Of a stretch of 64,000 nt of DNA, positions 1-8,720 are shown one piece after another. Both the position numbers and the translations under genes were made by a program. Each line of letters begins with the position of its first letter. Position 1 is the first letter of the stretch. The notes under the pieces are model-generated. The model worked only from the letters and a program-made list of their open reading frames with translations. It ran no database searches and was not told the origin of the DNA. The stretch comes from Cellvibrio sp. 79. GTDB lineage: Bacteria; Pseudomonadota; Gammaproteobacteria; Pseudomonadales; Cellvibrionaceae. Location: positions 1,612,716 to 1,676,715 of the forward strand of contig MVDH01000001.1 in the NCBI GenBank assembly GCA_003056245.1. Direction: 5' to 3'.

Positions 1-245
1 CGGCGAATATGCGTTATATAACGCGGTGCTTTAACACTGAATACAAAATTATCGGGTGTATCCGCATACCATCCGTTGTAACGTTCCGGTGTTTGCAATG
101 CGTAAAATGATCCATTAATTTCAATGCTGTTAACCGAACGCGAGGCAAAATAAAGTTCTTTACGTTGCACCAAGCCTTTCGGGTAAAAATTATTTCGCCA
201 GGGAGCGTAACGCCAGCCTGAAATACCAATATGAAATTCGCTCAT
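1..245 (-). CDS. DUF72 (YecE-like) family protein, N-terminal part, cut by window edge
   Basis: The reading frame opens at 245 and is still open at base 1, so only the first 81 residues are here. It starts MSEFHIGISGWRY and continues with FYPKGL and NSIEINGSFYALQ, the characteristic opening strands of the DUF72 TIM-barrel family (GxxGWxY followed by the E-xNxxFY element). A GGAGTGAGG Shine-Dalgarno stretch precedes the ATG. The biochemical function of DUF72 proteins is not established. The gene is divergent from ku, separated by about 265 bases in which I see no gene. Confidence 0.85.
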   Translation of the reverse strand, partial: MSEFHIGISGWRYAPWRNNFYPKGLVQRKELYFASRSVNSIEINGSFYALQTPERYNGWYADTPDNFVFSVKAPRYITHIR

Positions 246-510
246 ATACCTCACTCCCCAATGAATTTCTGACCACCGCATCCAGTTTTTAAATGGAAGT
301 TCTAAAATAATAATTATTTCTTCATTGACCAGCATTGCGCTACAAAGATTCCCTTGGGACTTTTTGTTTTAAAAAGCGGCTGCTAAATTGCCGAAATTTA
401 AAAGGAAGTTGATTTTAATGACGCAAAACTCCAGCACTGAACTTTGTGCTGTTATTACCAGTCAAGATTTTTAATAGATCAGCAACTTATTAATGTTTTA
501 TGGAGGGTGT

Positions 511-1554
511 ATGGCGCGCGCGATTTGGAAGGGAGCGATCAGTTTTGGGTTGGTGCATATTCCTGTAGCTTTGGTGTCCGCAACTTCATCTAATAATATT
601 GATTTTGATTGGTTGGATAAGCGAAGTATGGAGCCTGTAGGTTATAAACGGATTAATAAAGTCAGTGGCAAGGAAATGAAAGCGGAAAATATTGTAAAAG
701 GCATCCAATATGAAAAAGGGCACTACGTTATTTTAAGTGAAGAAGAAATTAAAACTGCCCACCCGAAAACAACACAGTCCATTGATATTTTTTCGTTTGT
801 TGACCAAACCGATATCCCTATCACTCACATAGAAGTTCCTTATTATCTCAGTCCGGATAAGCGCGGCGAAAAAGTGTACGCGCTTTTGCGTAAAGCGCTG
901 GAGACTACCGGTAAGGTTGCACTCGCCAATGTAATCCTGCATACGCGCCAGCATTTGGCGGTGCTTATGCCACTGGAATCCGCATTGGTGTTAATACTAT
1001 TGCGCTGGCCCACAGAAGTGCGCAGCCTGGAAACCCTTGAGTTGGGTAAAGCCGTTAGTCATCCTGAGCTTAATAAAAATGAATTGGATATGGCCAAACG
1101 CCTGATAGAGGATATGGCAGCCAAATGGGACCCTGATGAATACCAGGACACTTTTCAGGAAAAAATAATGGCGTTGGTCGACAAGAAAGTCCATGAAGGA
1201 AAAATTGAAAATGTTGAACAGGTTAGTGCTAATGAAGAACGAAAATCTGCCGACATTATCGATTTAACCGAGCTGCTTAAAAGGAGCCTTGGCGGTAAGT
1301 CTTCAACAAAAACATCTTCTATAAAAGCAAGGTCAATCAGTAAGGCCAAAGCATCGAGCACGGCTGAAAACATAGAAACAAAAAAAGCTGGTACGGCAAA
1401 AAGTGAATCCAAAGCTAAACCTGTTTCTACTAAAAGTGCTGCTACCAAAAGTAGTAATGCGAAAAACGTTAATAAAAGTACACCAACTAAAACTAAACCA
1501 GTTAAAGCTACGCCAGCTAAACCAACCCGGCAAAAAAAATCTGCCACCAGATAA
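511..1554 (+). CDS. ku: Non-homologous end joining protein Ku
   Basis: Bacterial Ku binds DNA double-strand ends as a homodimeric ring and recruits LigD. The protein begins MARAIWKGAISFGLVHIPV, the standard Ku opening, and the core beta-barrel/bridge region runs to about residue 260. Beyond that is a long Lys/Ser/Thr/Ala-rich tail (about residues 265-347), as in Ku proteins with extended basic C-termini that add DNA binding. An earlier in-frame ATG exists at 493, but the start at 511 has GGAGGG right upstream and matches the family start. ligD follows after 40 bases on the same strand, so the pair is probably co-transcribed. Confidence 0.97.
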   Translation: MARAIWKGAISFGLVHIPVALVSATSSNNIDFDWLDKRSMEPVGYKRINKVSGKEMKAENIVKGIQYEKGHYVILSEEEIKTAHPKTTQSIDIFSFVDQTDIPITHIEVPYYLSPDKRGEKVYALLRKALETTGKVALANVILHTRQHLAVLMPLESALVLILLRWPTEVRSLETLELGKAVSHPELNKNELDMAKRLIEDMAAKWDPDEYQDTFQEKIMALVDKKVHEGKIENVEQVSANEERKSADIIDLTELLKRSLGGKSSTKTSSIKARSISKAKASSTAENIETKKAGTAKSESKAKPVSTKSAATKSSNAKNVNKSTPTKTKPVKATPAKPTRQKKSATR

Positions 1555-1594
1555 GATTGTCTCATTAGCAAATTGTGAATGACAGGAGGCGTGA

Positions 1595-4279
1595 ATGACC
1601 AAGCCACTGCGTGAATACCATCGCAAACGCAACTTCGATGTAACCACAGAGCCTCGTGGCGATGTGCAGGGAAAAGGAAAATCTCCGGCTCATGCGTTGC
1701 AATTTGTTATCCAAAAACACGACGCGCGACGGCTGCACTACGATTTTCGTCTGGAATTGAACGGTACCCTATTGAGTTGGGCAATTCCCAAAGGCCCGAG
1801 CCTTGATCCGACAGATAAACGTCTCGCCGTTCATGTAGAAGATCATCCATTGGATTACGCGAGCTTTGAAGGACATATACCAGAGGGGCATTACGGCGGC
1901 GGTGACGTCATAGTATGGGATCGCGGAATTTGGGAACCGGTCGGCGATGCAACGGCGGGCTACAAATCGGGAAAACTTAAATTTGTTTTAATCGGTGAAA
2001 AACTCACTGGCCAATGGACATTGGTGCGCACCAATTTGCGCGGCAGTGGTGACAAGGAACAATGGCTATTAATTAAGGAGCGCGATGACAGTGCGCGTGC
2101 GTCAGAAGAATACGATATTGTCGTTGAATTGCCGCAAAGTGTTGTCAGTGGTGCGGTGATTGATCCGGATAAAAAAAAGAAAAATAAAATTTCCGTATCG
2201 ACAGCAACACCCAAAGCAGTAACCAAAAAAAACGCTACTTCCAAAACATCAGCTGCTGCAACGAAAAAACCAAAAACACCAGTCGCAAGGTCTGCACAAA
2301 AAATCAAATTGCCGGACATGCTTTCACCGGAGCTGGCAACGCTGGTTAGTGAACCACCCGAGGGTGAATGGTTATACGAAATAAAATTTGATGGTTATCG
2401 GATGCTCGCAAGGATTGAAGATGGAAAAGTAAAACTGATTACCCGTAACGGCAACGACTGGACCGAACGTTTACCACTTCAGGCCAACGCCATTGCAAAC
2501 CTGGAGTTGCATGACTCCTGGCTGGACGGAGAGATCGTAGTATTAAATGAAAAAGGAGTGCCGGATTTTCAGGCGTTACAGCGTGCGTTTGAAATAGGTA
2601 GTAGCCAGCACATACTTTATTATTTGTTTGATGCGCCGTTCCTTAACGGTGTTGATATGCGCGCTGTGCCAGTTGAAGAACGGCGCGCTGCCGTGCAAAA
2701 AATTATCCCCAATAAAGCTAAAAATCCGCTGCGCTTTTCGGCCGCATTTTTAGCGGATCATCGCAACATTGTTGAAAGTGCTTGCGCCCTGTCATTGGAG
2801 GGTGTTATCGGAAAGCGCGCCGGTAGCTCGTACACATCGCGGCGCAGTCCGGATTGGATCAAACTTAAGTGCCGGTTGAGGCAAGAGTTTGTTATCGTTG
2901 GTTTCACCAAGCCGCGCGGTAGCCGCTCGGGTTTTGGCGCTTTATTACTAGGCGTATATTCCCGGCAAAACCCCGCAGATCTGACGTATGTGGGGCGCGT
3001 AGGAACCGGCTTTAATGAAACCCGCCTTAAGCAGCTGCACGAAAAATTGAAAACACTGGAAATAAAAAAATCGCCATTCGCTCACGATTTATCCGGAGCG
3101 CTTACCCGCGATGTACAGTGGGTAAAACCGACGCTGGTATGCGAGGTCGAATTTGCGGAGTGGACCGGCGATAATATTTTACGCCAGGCCGTTTTTATTG
3201 CACTGCGCACCGATAAACCTGCCGACGAAATTATTCGTGAGCAGGCAATTAAACCAGGTGCTTCCAACAAAGATGAAACGCAAAAAAAATCTACTGCGAC
3301 CAACAAGTCCAGAGCTGGATCTTCCACTTCAAACTCAACCGCTGCACCGGCAAAAAGCATAAATAAGATTGAAAATAGTGGCGCAAATATAGCCGGTATT
3401 AAAATTACCAATCCGGATCGTATTATTGACAGTGAGAGTGGATCGACCAAATTAGCACTGGCGCAATTTTATGACTATGTTTCACCCTGGTTGTTGCCGC
3501 ATTTACATGATCGGCCGGTCTCGCTCCTGCGTGCGCCGGAAGGTGTGGGCGGCGAACAATTTTTTCAAAAGCACGCGGAGCATATGGCGATCCCGCATAT
3601 ACATCATCTTGATCAGGCGCTCGATCCCGGCCATGCGCGCCTGATGCAAATCGATAATACTGCGGCGTTAGTCGGGTGTGCCCAAATGAGTACGATTGAA
3701 TTACATACCTGGGGTTCAACCAGCGACAACATAGAAACACCGGACCGGATTATTTTTGATTTGGACCCTGATCCTTCGTTGCCCTGGCGTAGTGTTGTTG
3801 AGGCAACACGCTTAACTCTTGCGGTGTTGGAAGAGTTAAAGCTGGATGCGTATTTAAAAACGACAGGAGGAAAAGGTTTACATATTGTTGTTCCCCTGGC
3901 GCGGCAGTTGGGATGGGAATATATAAAAGAGTTTTCAAAATCCTTATCACAATTTATGGCCAAACAAATTCCCGAGCGATTCGTTGCTAAAATGGGTCCG
4001 CAAAATCGCATTGGTAAAATTTTTATCGATTACCTGCGCAACCAGCGTGGCGCAAGCACGGTTTCAGCATATTCAGTTCGTGCTCGGCTAGGGTTGCCGG
4101 TATCTGTACCCATAACCCTCGATGAACTGCTAACGTTGAAAAGCTCTGCGCAGTGGAATATTAATAATTTACAGGAGCGTCTGGATAAACAAAAAGTCGA
4201 CCCATGGAAAGGTTATAAACATCGGCAAAAAATTACGGCAACGATGTGGAAAAAACTGGGGGTAAAGGCGCCGCTTTAA
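1595..4279 (+). CDS. ligD: Multifunctional ATP-dependent DNA ligase LigD (3'-phosphoesterase, ligase, polymerase)
   Basis: LigD processes and seals broken DNA ends held by Ku. The domain order is phosphoesterase (about 10-160), basic linker (190-235), ligase (about 238-550), Ser/Thr/Ala linker, polymerase/primase (about 600-894), as in Pseudomonas LigD. Visible catalytic elements are H42, H48, D50, R52 and H84 of the phosphoesterase, the ligase nucleophile in EIKFDGYR (K264), and the polymerase metal ligands in FDLDPD (D722, D724). At 894 residues it has the normal full length for the three-domain type. The start has AGGAGG immediately upstream. I see no frameshift or missing active-site residue. 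Confidence 0.97.
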   Translation: MTKPLREYHRKRNFDVTTEPRGDVQGKGKSPAHALQFVIQKHDARRLHYDFRLELNGTLLSWAIPKGPSLDPTDKRLAVHVEDHPLDYASFEGHIPEGHYGGGDVIVWDRGIWEPVGDATAGYKSGKLKFVLIGEKLTGQWTLVRTNLRGSGDKEQWLLIKERDDSARASEEYDIVVELPQSVVSGAVIDPDKKKKNKISVSTATPKAVTKKNATSKTSAAATKKPKTPVARSAQKIKLPDMLSPELATLVSEPPEGEWLYEIKFDGYRMLARIEDGKVKLITRNGNDWTERLPLQANAIANLELHDSWLDGEIVVLNEKGVPDFQALQRAFEIGSSQHILYYLFDAPFLNGVDMRAVPVEERRAAVQKIIPNKAKNPLRFSAAFLADHRNIVESACALSLEGVIGKRAGSSYTSRRSPDWIKLKCRLRQEFVIVGFTKPRGSRSGFGALLLGVYSRQNPADLTYVGRVGTGFNETRLKQLHEKLKTLEIKKSPFAHDLSGALTRDVQWVKPTLVCEVEFAEWTGDNILRQAVFIALRTDKPADEIIREQAIKPGASNKDETQKKSTATNKSRAGSSTSNSTAAPAKSINKIENSGANIAGIKITNPDRIIDSESGSTKLALAQFYDYVSPWLLPHLHDRPVSLLRAPEGVGGEQFFQKHAEHMAIPHIHHLDQALDPGHARLMQIDNTAALVGCAQMSTIELHTWGSTSDNIETPDRIIFDLDPDPSLPWRSVVEATRLTLAVLEELKLDAYLKTTGGKGLHIVVPLARQLGWEYIKEFSKSLSQFMAKQIPERFVAKMGPQNRIGKIFIDYLRNQRGASTVSAYSVRARLGLPVSVPITLDELLTLKSSAQWNINNLQERLDKQKVDPWKGYKHRQKITATMWKKLGVKAPL

Positions 4280-4369
4280 CCCAATCGGCCTTCGCCAATC
4301 AAATTTTTACGCAATCCATTTTACCTAACCAATCACTACTCAATTCATTATCACCATATCAGCAGGTGA

Positions 4370-4401
4370 CCCCTTTTGAAACGAGCGTGTAACAAAAGGG
4401 G
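4370..4401. terminator. Inverted repeat between convergent ligD and TonB receptor genes
   Basis: CCCCTTTTG at 4370-4378 pairs perfectly with CAAAAGGGG at 4393-4401 across a 14-base loop. It lies between the converging 3' ends of ligD and the TonB receptor, where a bidirectional terminator is expected. There is no clear T tract on either side, so factor-independent termination is uncertain. Confidence 0.4.
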
Positions 4402-4410
4402 TAGTGTGAT

Positions 4411-6630
4411 TTAAAACTTTGTATTCAAGCCCAATGAAATATTGCGCTCTTCACCCATATTTCCCGATGACCAACCGCCACCGGCCCAATATTTTTCATT
4501 GAGCAGGTTATTGATATTCGCGTTGACCGCCCATGCCTGATTCATAATTTCAAAATCATAACTTGCGCCAGTATTAACCAGTGTGTAAGCCGGTAGTTCC
4601 AAATTATTGTCAGTACTGGTGTAAGACTCACCGAAGTAACGAATATTGCCGTGCAATTTTAGGCCTTCAACGCTTGCGAGTTGGTATTCGAAATTCCCTA
4701 CTAATTGCCAATCTGAGGCGTAGGCTGGGTCATTACCTTTTAGCGCTGCTTTATCGGCAGATACTTTGTCGAGTGTTCCATCGAGATAAAGTGCACTGAA
4801 TCCTAAATTCAAAGCATCAGTAATTTGATAAGACGTTGAAAGTTCGAGGCCCTGGTAAATTTCCAGACCATCTTGCGTTAAATAGGGAAGTATATTCTCG
4901 CGGATGACATTCATTTGATTTACGCGCTCAATTCTGAAAATTGCAGCGGTGTAATTTAATTTGCCAGCGGCGTGTTTCACTCCCACTTCATATTGATCGG
5001 AGACAGTTGCATCCAGCAAATCACCTTTATTCGCGTAAGTGGGGCCGACACGAACGCCGGGTTCTACGCCCTGGACATAACTCCCATAGAAACTGGTTTG
5101 CGCAGTGGGCTTATAGATGATAGCCACTGTTGGTGTAGCTTCAGTAGTGTCGTAACCCGAGGCAATAGCGGGGTTTCCATCTACATCCTTTAATTCGTAA
5201 TCGGTAAAACGCACGCCGATAATCGTTTGCCATTGTTCATTAAAATGAATCGTATCGCTGATAAACGCATAAGACTGTGTAGATTCCAGGCTCGGTTTTG
5301 ATTCCAGGGTAAAATCCGGAGTCCTGGTAATACGGAAAGTTTGTTCTTCATGGATGTTTCCATTGAAATCATTTTCCCAGTACCAATCGGTACCCCATCG
5401 TTCCTCTGCTTTTTGAACGCCAATACCGCCAACAATTTCATGCTCAATAGCGCCGGTCGTCACTGCGCCTTGCAATACCAATTGGTTGAACAGGTTATCC
5501 AGCTTGCCTGCGAAGTTATACGCATAACCTTCGTAGTCACCGGCGCGATTTTGTAAATAGGCAAAAGATTTATTGGAGTAATGTTCTTTGCGCGAGAAAC
5601 CCAATTTGTATTTCAATTCCCAATTATCGTTGAGTGCCCAATCTACGCCAGTGGATGCTATCAGTGTTTCTGTGTCGTAATAGGAATTGTCGATATTGAA
5701 ATCATCGTAGTTGTAATTGATCGCAGGTAATTTTCCACGGCTGCCTGCTACGTTATACTTGGAAAAATAAAACTGTAAGGGTTCAGCTTCATTTTTATTT
5801 TTTTCATAGACAAGGCTGGTGTACCAGGTAACGGAGTCGCCAAAATTTTTATCGAGCGAAAGTGCAGCGACAGTGCGATCAATTTCCGCTTCGTTATAAG
5901 CAGTTCCCTGTTCAGTAAAAAGATTAGCGCGCACAACAAAATCGTCGCTGATATGCTGACTGGTATCAAAGTGGACAGAAAGCAAGCTGGCATTGCGGTA
6001 ACCAAAATTCAGAAAGGTTTCCGGTGTTGCGGTCGGACGCTTTATTTTGTAGCTAATGGCACCACCGGGTTCACCCAAACCATACATAAAACCGGTCAGA
6101 CCTTTAAGTGCCGTAACACTTTGCGCAGCTTCGGTAGGGAAATCTCCGCCCCAGTACAACAGCATGGGCACATCATCCACATAAAAATTACGCACGGGTA
6201 AACCGCGAATTTGTGTTCCCCACCAATCGGTTTGCGACGATGGGGTCGGGGCGTAAACGGACGCATCATTAACAAAGATTTGTCCGAGGGATTTGGCTCC
6301 ACGGTCGATAATTTCTTCACTATCAACGGTAGTAATTGAAAATGGTGTATCCAGAATAGTTTTATTGCCGAGTGCACCGGTGGTATTTTCAACGTTTATA
6401 TATTCGAGGTTTGCACTGGAAGATTCTTCCGCATCGGCAGTAATTTTTACCGCGTTCAAACGCGTATTGCGTTCATTCGTGGAAGAGGGTTGATCATTTT
6501 TCCGTTCGTCTTTTTTCACTTCTGCTGTTTGCGCGACGGTTGAGGAAATTGGAATGGCAAACGAAACCCCAATCCCGATGACGCAGGAGAGCAAGGTTTT
6601 GTTAAACGGACATTTGAGTGAGCTGGGCAT
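4411..6630 (-). CDS. TonB-dependent siderophore-type receptor
   Basis: Outer-membrane beta-barrel receptor of 739 residues that would import a chelated ligand using TonB energy. A signal peptide (about 1-34, ending SSTVAQ) is followed by a plug domain with DTPFSITTVDSEEI, the IRGL segment and LYGLGEPGG-like sequence (here MYGLGEPGGAISYKIKRP), typical of the siderophore-receptor subfamily. The barrel ends in LGLNTKF with a terminal Phe for BAM recognition. Ligand cannot be read from sequence. A Fur-box-like operator lies about 195 bases upstream of the start, consistent with iron regulation. Confidence 0.9.
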   Translation of the reverse strand: MPSSLKCPFNKTLLSCVIGIGVSFAIPISSTVAQTAEVKKDERKNDQPSSTNERNTRLNAVKITADAEESSSANLEYINVENTTGALGNKTILDTPFSITTVDSEEIIDRGAKSLGQIFVNDASVYAPTPSSQTDWWGTQIRGLPVRNFYVDDVPMLLYWGGDFPTEAAQSVTALKGLTGFMYGLGEPGGAISYKIKRPTATPETFLNFGYRNASLLSVHFDTSQHISDDFVVRANLFTEQGTAYNEAEIDRTVAALSLDKNFGDSVTWYTSLVYEKNKNEAEPLQFYFSKYNVAGSRGKLPAINYNYDDFNIDNSYYDTETLIASTGVDWALNDNWELKYKLGFSRKEHYSNKSFAYLQNRAGDYEGYAYNFAGKLDNLFNQLVLQGAVTTGAIEHEIVGGIGVQKAEERWGTDWYWENDFNGNIHEEQTFRITRTPDFTLESKPSLESTQSYAFISDTIHFNEQWQTIIGVRFTDYELKDVDGNPAIASGYDTTEATPTVAIIYKPTAQTSFYGSYVQGVEPGVRVGPTYANKGDLLDATVSDQYEVGVKHAAGKLNYTAAIFRIERVNQMNVIRENILPYLTQDGLEIYQGLELSTSYQITDALNLGFSALYLDGTLDKVSADKAALKGNDPAYASDWQLVGNFEYQLASVEGLKLHGNIRYFGESYTSTDNNLELPAYTLVNTGASYDFEIMNQAWAVNANINNLLNEKYWAGGGWSSGNMGEERNISLGLNTKF

Positions 6631-6824
6631 AGATCAATGCATCCTGGATTAATAAGAATTTTTGGGGAATTTATCGGAGAATTGCGAAAAACATGTCGGC
6701 GCAATTGCGAGGTGTGATCCTTTCGATTACTCCTTACCAGCCGCATCAAGCAGCAATAGGCCGTTAGATCTGACGGTTAGTCAATCCGGTGCAGGATGGA
6801 ATCGAAATACGATAATCTCACAAA

Positions 6825-6839
6825 TGAGATTTGTTATCA
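6825..6839. promoter_or_regulatory. Candidate Fur box upstream of the TonB receptor
   Basis: TGAGATTTGTTATCA matches the 7-1-7 Fur core TGATAATnATTATCA at 11 of 14 defined positions. A partly overlapping palindrome AATCTCA/TGAGATT with a 4-base spacer sits at 6814-6831, giving an extended Fur-like array. It lies in the 316-base gap between the binding-protein-like gene and the siderophore-type receptor, in front of the latter. Confidence 0.55.
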
Positions 6840-6946
6840 ATAATGGCGGGGTTTGCCAAGAGTGCTGCTGTTCACGGTTTTTATCCGGGCCGCGTTTGTA
6901 AACCCGAGAAGTAAAAGACAAGTTACTCCTACATCGTTTCTGCGGG

Positions 6947-7858
6947 CTATTTCACTAATAGCGGCTCAGCTAATCTGAGTGCGGTAGGGACGCGCTTGTT
7001 TTCCAAAATAAAAGTGCGATTTCTGGTTGTGCGTAATTTGGCTATTTCAACAGAAAAATGGGCAAGGAAGAGCTTATCCATTGACCCATCCTTTTTTGCT
7101 TGGATAAGTCCCTTTTCAACCCGCTGGGCGAGTTCAGGATGATGAGCACTAACCTGGAATAAAACCGGAAATGGGTAATAAATTAAAATATCGGGGGCGA
7201 TCATCACATCCTGCGAATACTGGCCAAACTTTTGAATAAAATCTTCAGCTTCAATCGCACTTAACGGAATGTAGTCAAAACGTCCGGCAACCAGCATGGC
7301 GAACAAGTTGTAATAATCTGCTTCATCATTTACCTGGTAACCGTTCGCGCGATAAATAAAAACATCCTCCCAGTCTTTACCTTGGCCTGCTACCAGTTGT
7401 TGCAATTGCGATGGATCGGTAATTTGCTTAAATTTTTCGAAGTCCTTTTTGCGAATGATTAGGCGGCGATAACCTAGCAGTCCCTGCAAAATTGGAATTT
7501 TTACGGCAATGCGCTGATCTTTCCGTAACTCTGAGGGAACCGTGTCTGTAGTCCAATTCGGTGCAGCTTCAATATTAATAATTTCGCCACGGCTAACCTC
7601 GCGGCTGGCGCGCAAGGATGTTATTTTTTTATTAACCTGAACCAGGTCGTAATCCCCGTGCGTATTTCTGGTTTTTTCCAATGCCAGTTTCAGGAGTTCG
7701 AATTGATACTGATCGCGATTTTGGCTTGCCTTCAAATCCCAATAGCGGTAAACCATTGTTGATTCATCATCAGCAGCCAGACAATTAACACACAAAAAAA
7801 ATACTATTGCGCAAACAATAGTAGAAAAACGGGATAGGCAGGTTTTTGGATTTTCCAT
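6947..7858 (-). CDS. Periplasmic solute-binding-protein-like protein
   Basis: About 303 residues starting MENPKTCLSRFS with a signal peptide ending near LAADDES. The body (YRYWDLKASQNRDQYQFELL, then SLRASREVSRGEIINIEA, and a C-terminal VEKGLIQAKKDGSMDKLF) has the two-lobe layout of family 3 extracellular binding proteins or their relatives. The DGSMDKLF element near the end resembles the DGtyxkI motif of that family. No permease or ATPase gene adjoins it, so it may act alone or as a sensor input rather than in an ABC importer. The start at 7858 is chosen over 7885 because CAGGAG lies 8 bases upstream and the signal peptide then begins normally. Confidence 0.55.
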   Translation of the reverse strand: MENPKTCLSRFSTIVCAIVFFLCVNCLAADDESTMVYRYWDLKASQNRDQYQFELLKLALEKTRNTHGDYDLVQVNKKITSLRASREVSRGEIINIEAAPNWTTDTVPSELRKDQRIAVKIPILQGLLGYRRLIIRKKDFEKFKQITDPSQLQQLVAGQGKDWEDVFIYRANGYQVNDEADYYNLFAMLVAGRFDYIPLSAIEAEDFIQKFGQYSQDVMIAPDILIYYPFPVLFQVSAHHPELAQRVEKGLIQAKKDGSMDKLFLAHFSVEIAKLRTTRNRTFILENKRVPTALRLAEPLLVK

Positions 7859-7905
7859 GTCAGTGCTCCTGAGTGCCCGACGCAAACTGGACTGCTACTC
7901 CGCTT

Positions 7906-8241
7906 TTATTCGTTGGGCACGTCATCATTGTGGGAGCCGCTATCTGTGTGCTCATGGTTGTGATGTTCCCTGTCGTCGCCTGGGTCGCGTTTATCGGGAA
8001 TTGTATTATCCGGGATAGTGCGCTGGCCGTTGGTCGGATCAATAGTAGCAGGAGTGCTGTGCGTCGTTTTAGCAGGTTGACTCGCCGCTGATGAGCTGGC
8101 GTGAGCGCTTTTTGACGTGTTGGTATTGGCGAGTGTTACCGAGGAAATAAAAAGTGCGGATGTTGCAATCATTAATAAACGGGTTTTCATAGTATTCACC
8201 GAACTTTTCATAGTATTCATCGAACTTCTCATAGTATTCAT
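7906..8241 (-). CDS. Small secreted His/Asp-rich protein, function unknown
   Basis: A 111-codon frame with a signal-peptide-like segment (MKTRLLMIATSALFISSVTLA) and a hydrophilic mature part rich in Ser, Thr and Pro, ending in a His/Asp/Glu cluster (DDREHHNHEHTDSGSH) that could bind metal. The first 17 codons are an in-frame tandem repeat reading MNTMRSS, MNTMKSS, VNTMKT, so the true start could be 8241, 8220 or the signal-peptide Met at 8190. None has a clear Shine-Dalgarno. It lies 47 bases upstream of the binding-protein-like gene on the same strand. I do not recognise a family. Confidence 0.5.
   Translation of the reverse strand: MNTMRSSMNTMKSSVNTMKTRLLMIATSALFISSVTLANTNTSKSAHASSSAASQPAKTTHSTPATIDPTNGQRTIPDNTIPDKRDPGDDREHHNHEHTDSGSHNDDVPNE
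8182..8241. repeat. 21-bp tandem repeat at a gene start, about 2.9 copies
   Basis: On the minus strand the unit ATGAATACTATGAGAAGTTC plus G is repeated with one A/G change, then a third shortened copy begins GTG. Each unit supplies one or two possible start codons to the gene below it. Confidence 0.8.
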
Positions 8242-8314
8242 CGAACAAGGAGTAATTGCTGAGCAGCTGTTACAACCTGATAAAAAGTTGCGGCATGGTG
8301 AAAAATAAAATCAT

Positions 8315-8348
8315 GGCCTTGTACCCATTCATGAATGAGTACAAGGCC
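8315..8348 (-). terminator. Rho-independent terminator after the KGG gene
   Basis: GGCCTTGTAC (8315-8324) pairs perfectly with GTACAAGGCC (8339-8348). Reading the minus strand, the stem is followed by a T-rich run (ATGATTTTATTTTT). It is 48 bases downstream of the KGG gene stop. Confidence 0.8.
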
Positions 8349-8395
8349 CCCGCGCACTAAATATAAAAAATTACATTCGTGCGCAGATTGCCCGA

Positions 8396-8554
8396 TCAGG
8401 ATTTGCGCCCACTGCTATGACTGTGCTCGCCACCTTTTCGGCCCGCTTCCGCTGCTTTTTCAGGATTGTCTTTAAAACTTCCACTATTTCCTTTTCCAGG
8501 ATTTTTGGTAGTGTCAGTTTTGCTTTGTGATTTATCTCTCTGGACTTTGGCCAT
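8396..8554 (-). CDS. KGG-repeat stress-type small protein
   Basis: A 52-residue hydrophilic protein starting MAKVQRDKSQSKTD. It contains NPGKGNSGSFKDNPEKAAEAGRKGG with conserved FxxxPxKAxEAGRKGG spacing, the hallmark of KGG-motif stress proteins (general-stress/conidiation-like family). TGGAGAA precedes the start by a good distance and a strong terminator follows. These proteins are disordered and induced under desiccation or stationary phase in other bacteria. The molecular role is unknown. Confidence 0.75.
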   Translation of the reverse strand: MAKVQRDKSQSKTDTTKNPGKGNSGSFKDNPEKAAEAGRKGGEHSHSSGRKS

Positions 8555-8623
8555 GATAATTCTCCACTAAGTTAAATTACATGTTGTGTGTTTACGATCC
8601 AGAGCTAAAACGCTGTTAAAACA

Positions 8624-8695
8624 TCACGTCAGGATTGCAATTAAAATAATGATTGGAATAGGTACACCGAGAAACCATAACAGTAATGAACGCAT
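8624..8695 (-). CDS. 23-residue hydrophobic membrane peptide
   Basis: MRSLLLWFLGVPIPIIILIA followed by ILT, a single short transmembrane helix with a Pro-containing centre. The start has a near-consensus Shine-Dalgarno (AAGGAG with a 7-8 base spacer). It sits 25 bases after the membrane-protein gene at 8721-9686 and 69 bases before the KGG gene, all on the minus strand. Real translation is likely because of the ribosome site and position. Function unknown. Confidence 0.6.
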   Translation of the reverse strand: MRSLLLWFLGVPIPIIILIAILT

Positions 8696-8720
8696 GACAT
8701 ATCTCCTTCATCAGATGAAA

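Noticed and set aside
418-474. 18-codon ORF with AAGGAAG upstream, before ku
   Set aside because: Short and of low coding character; no regulatory logic for ku is visible, so it is more likely chance.
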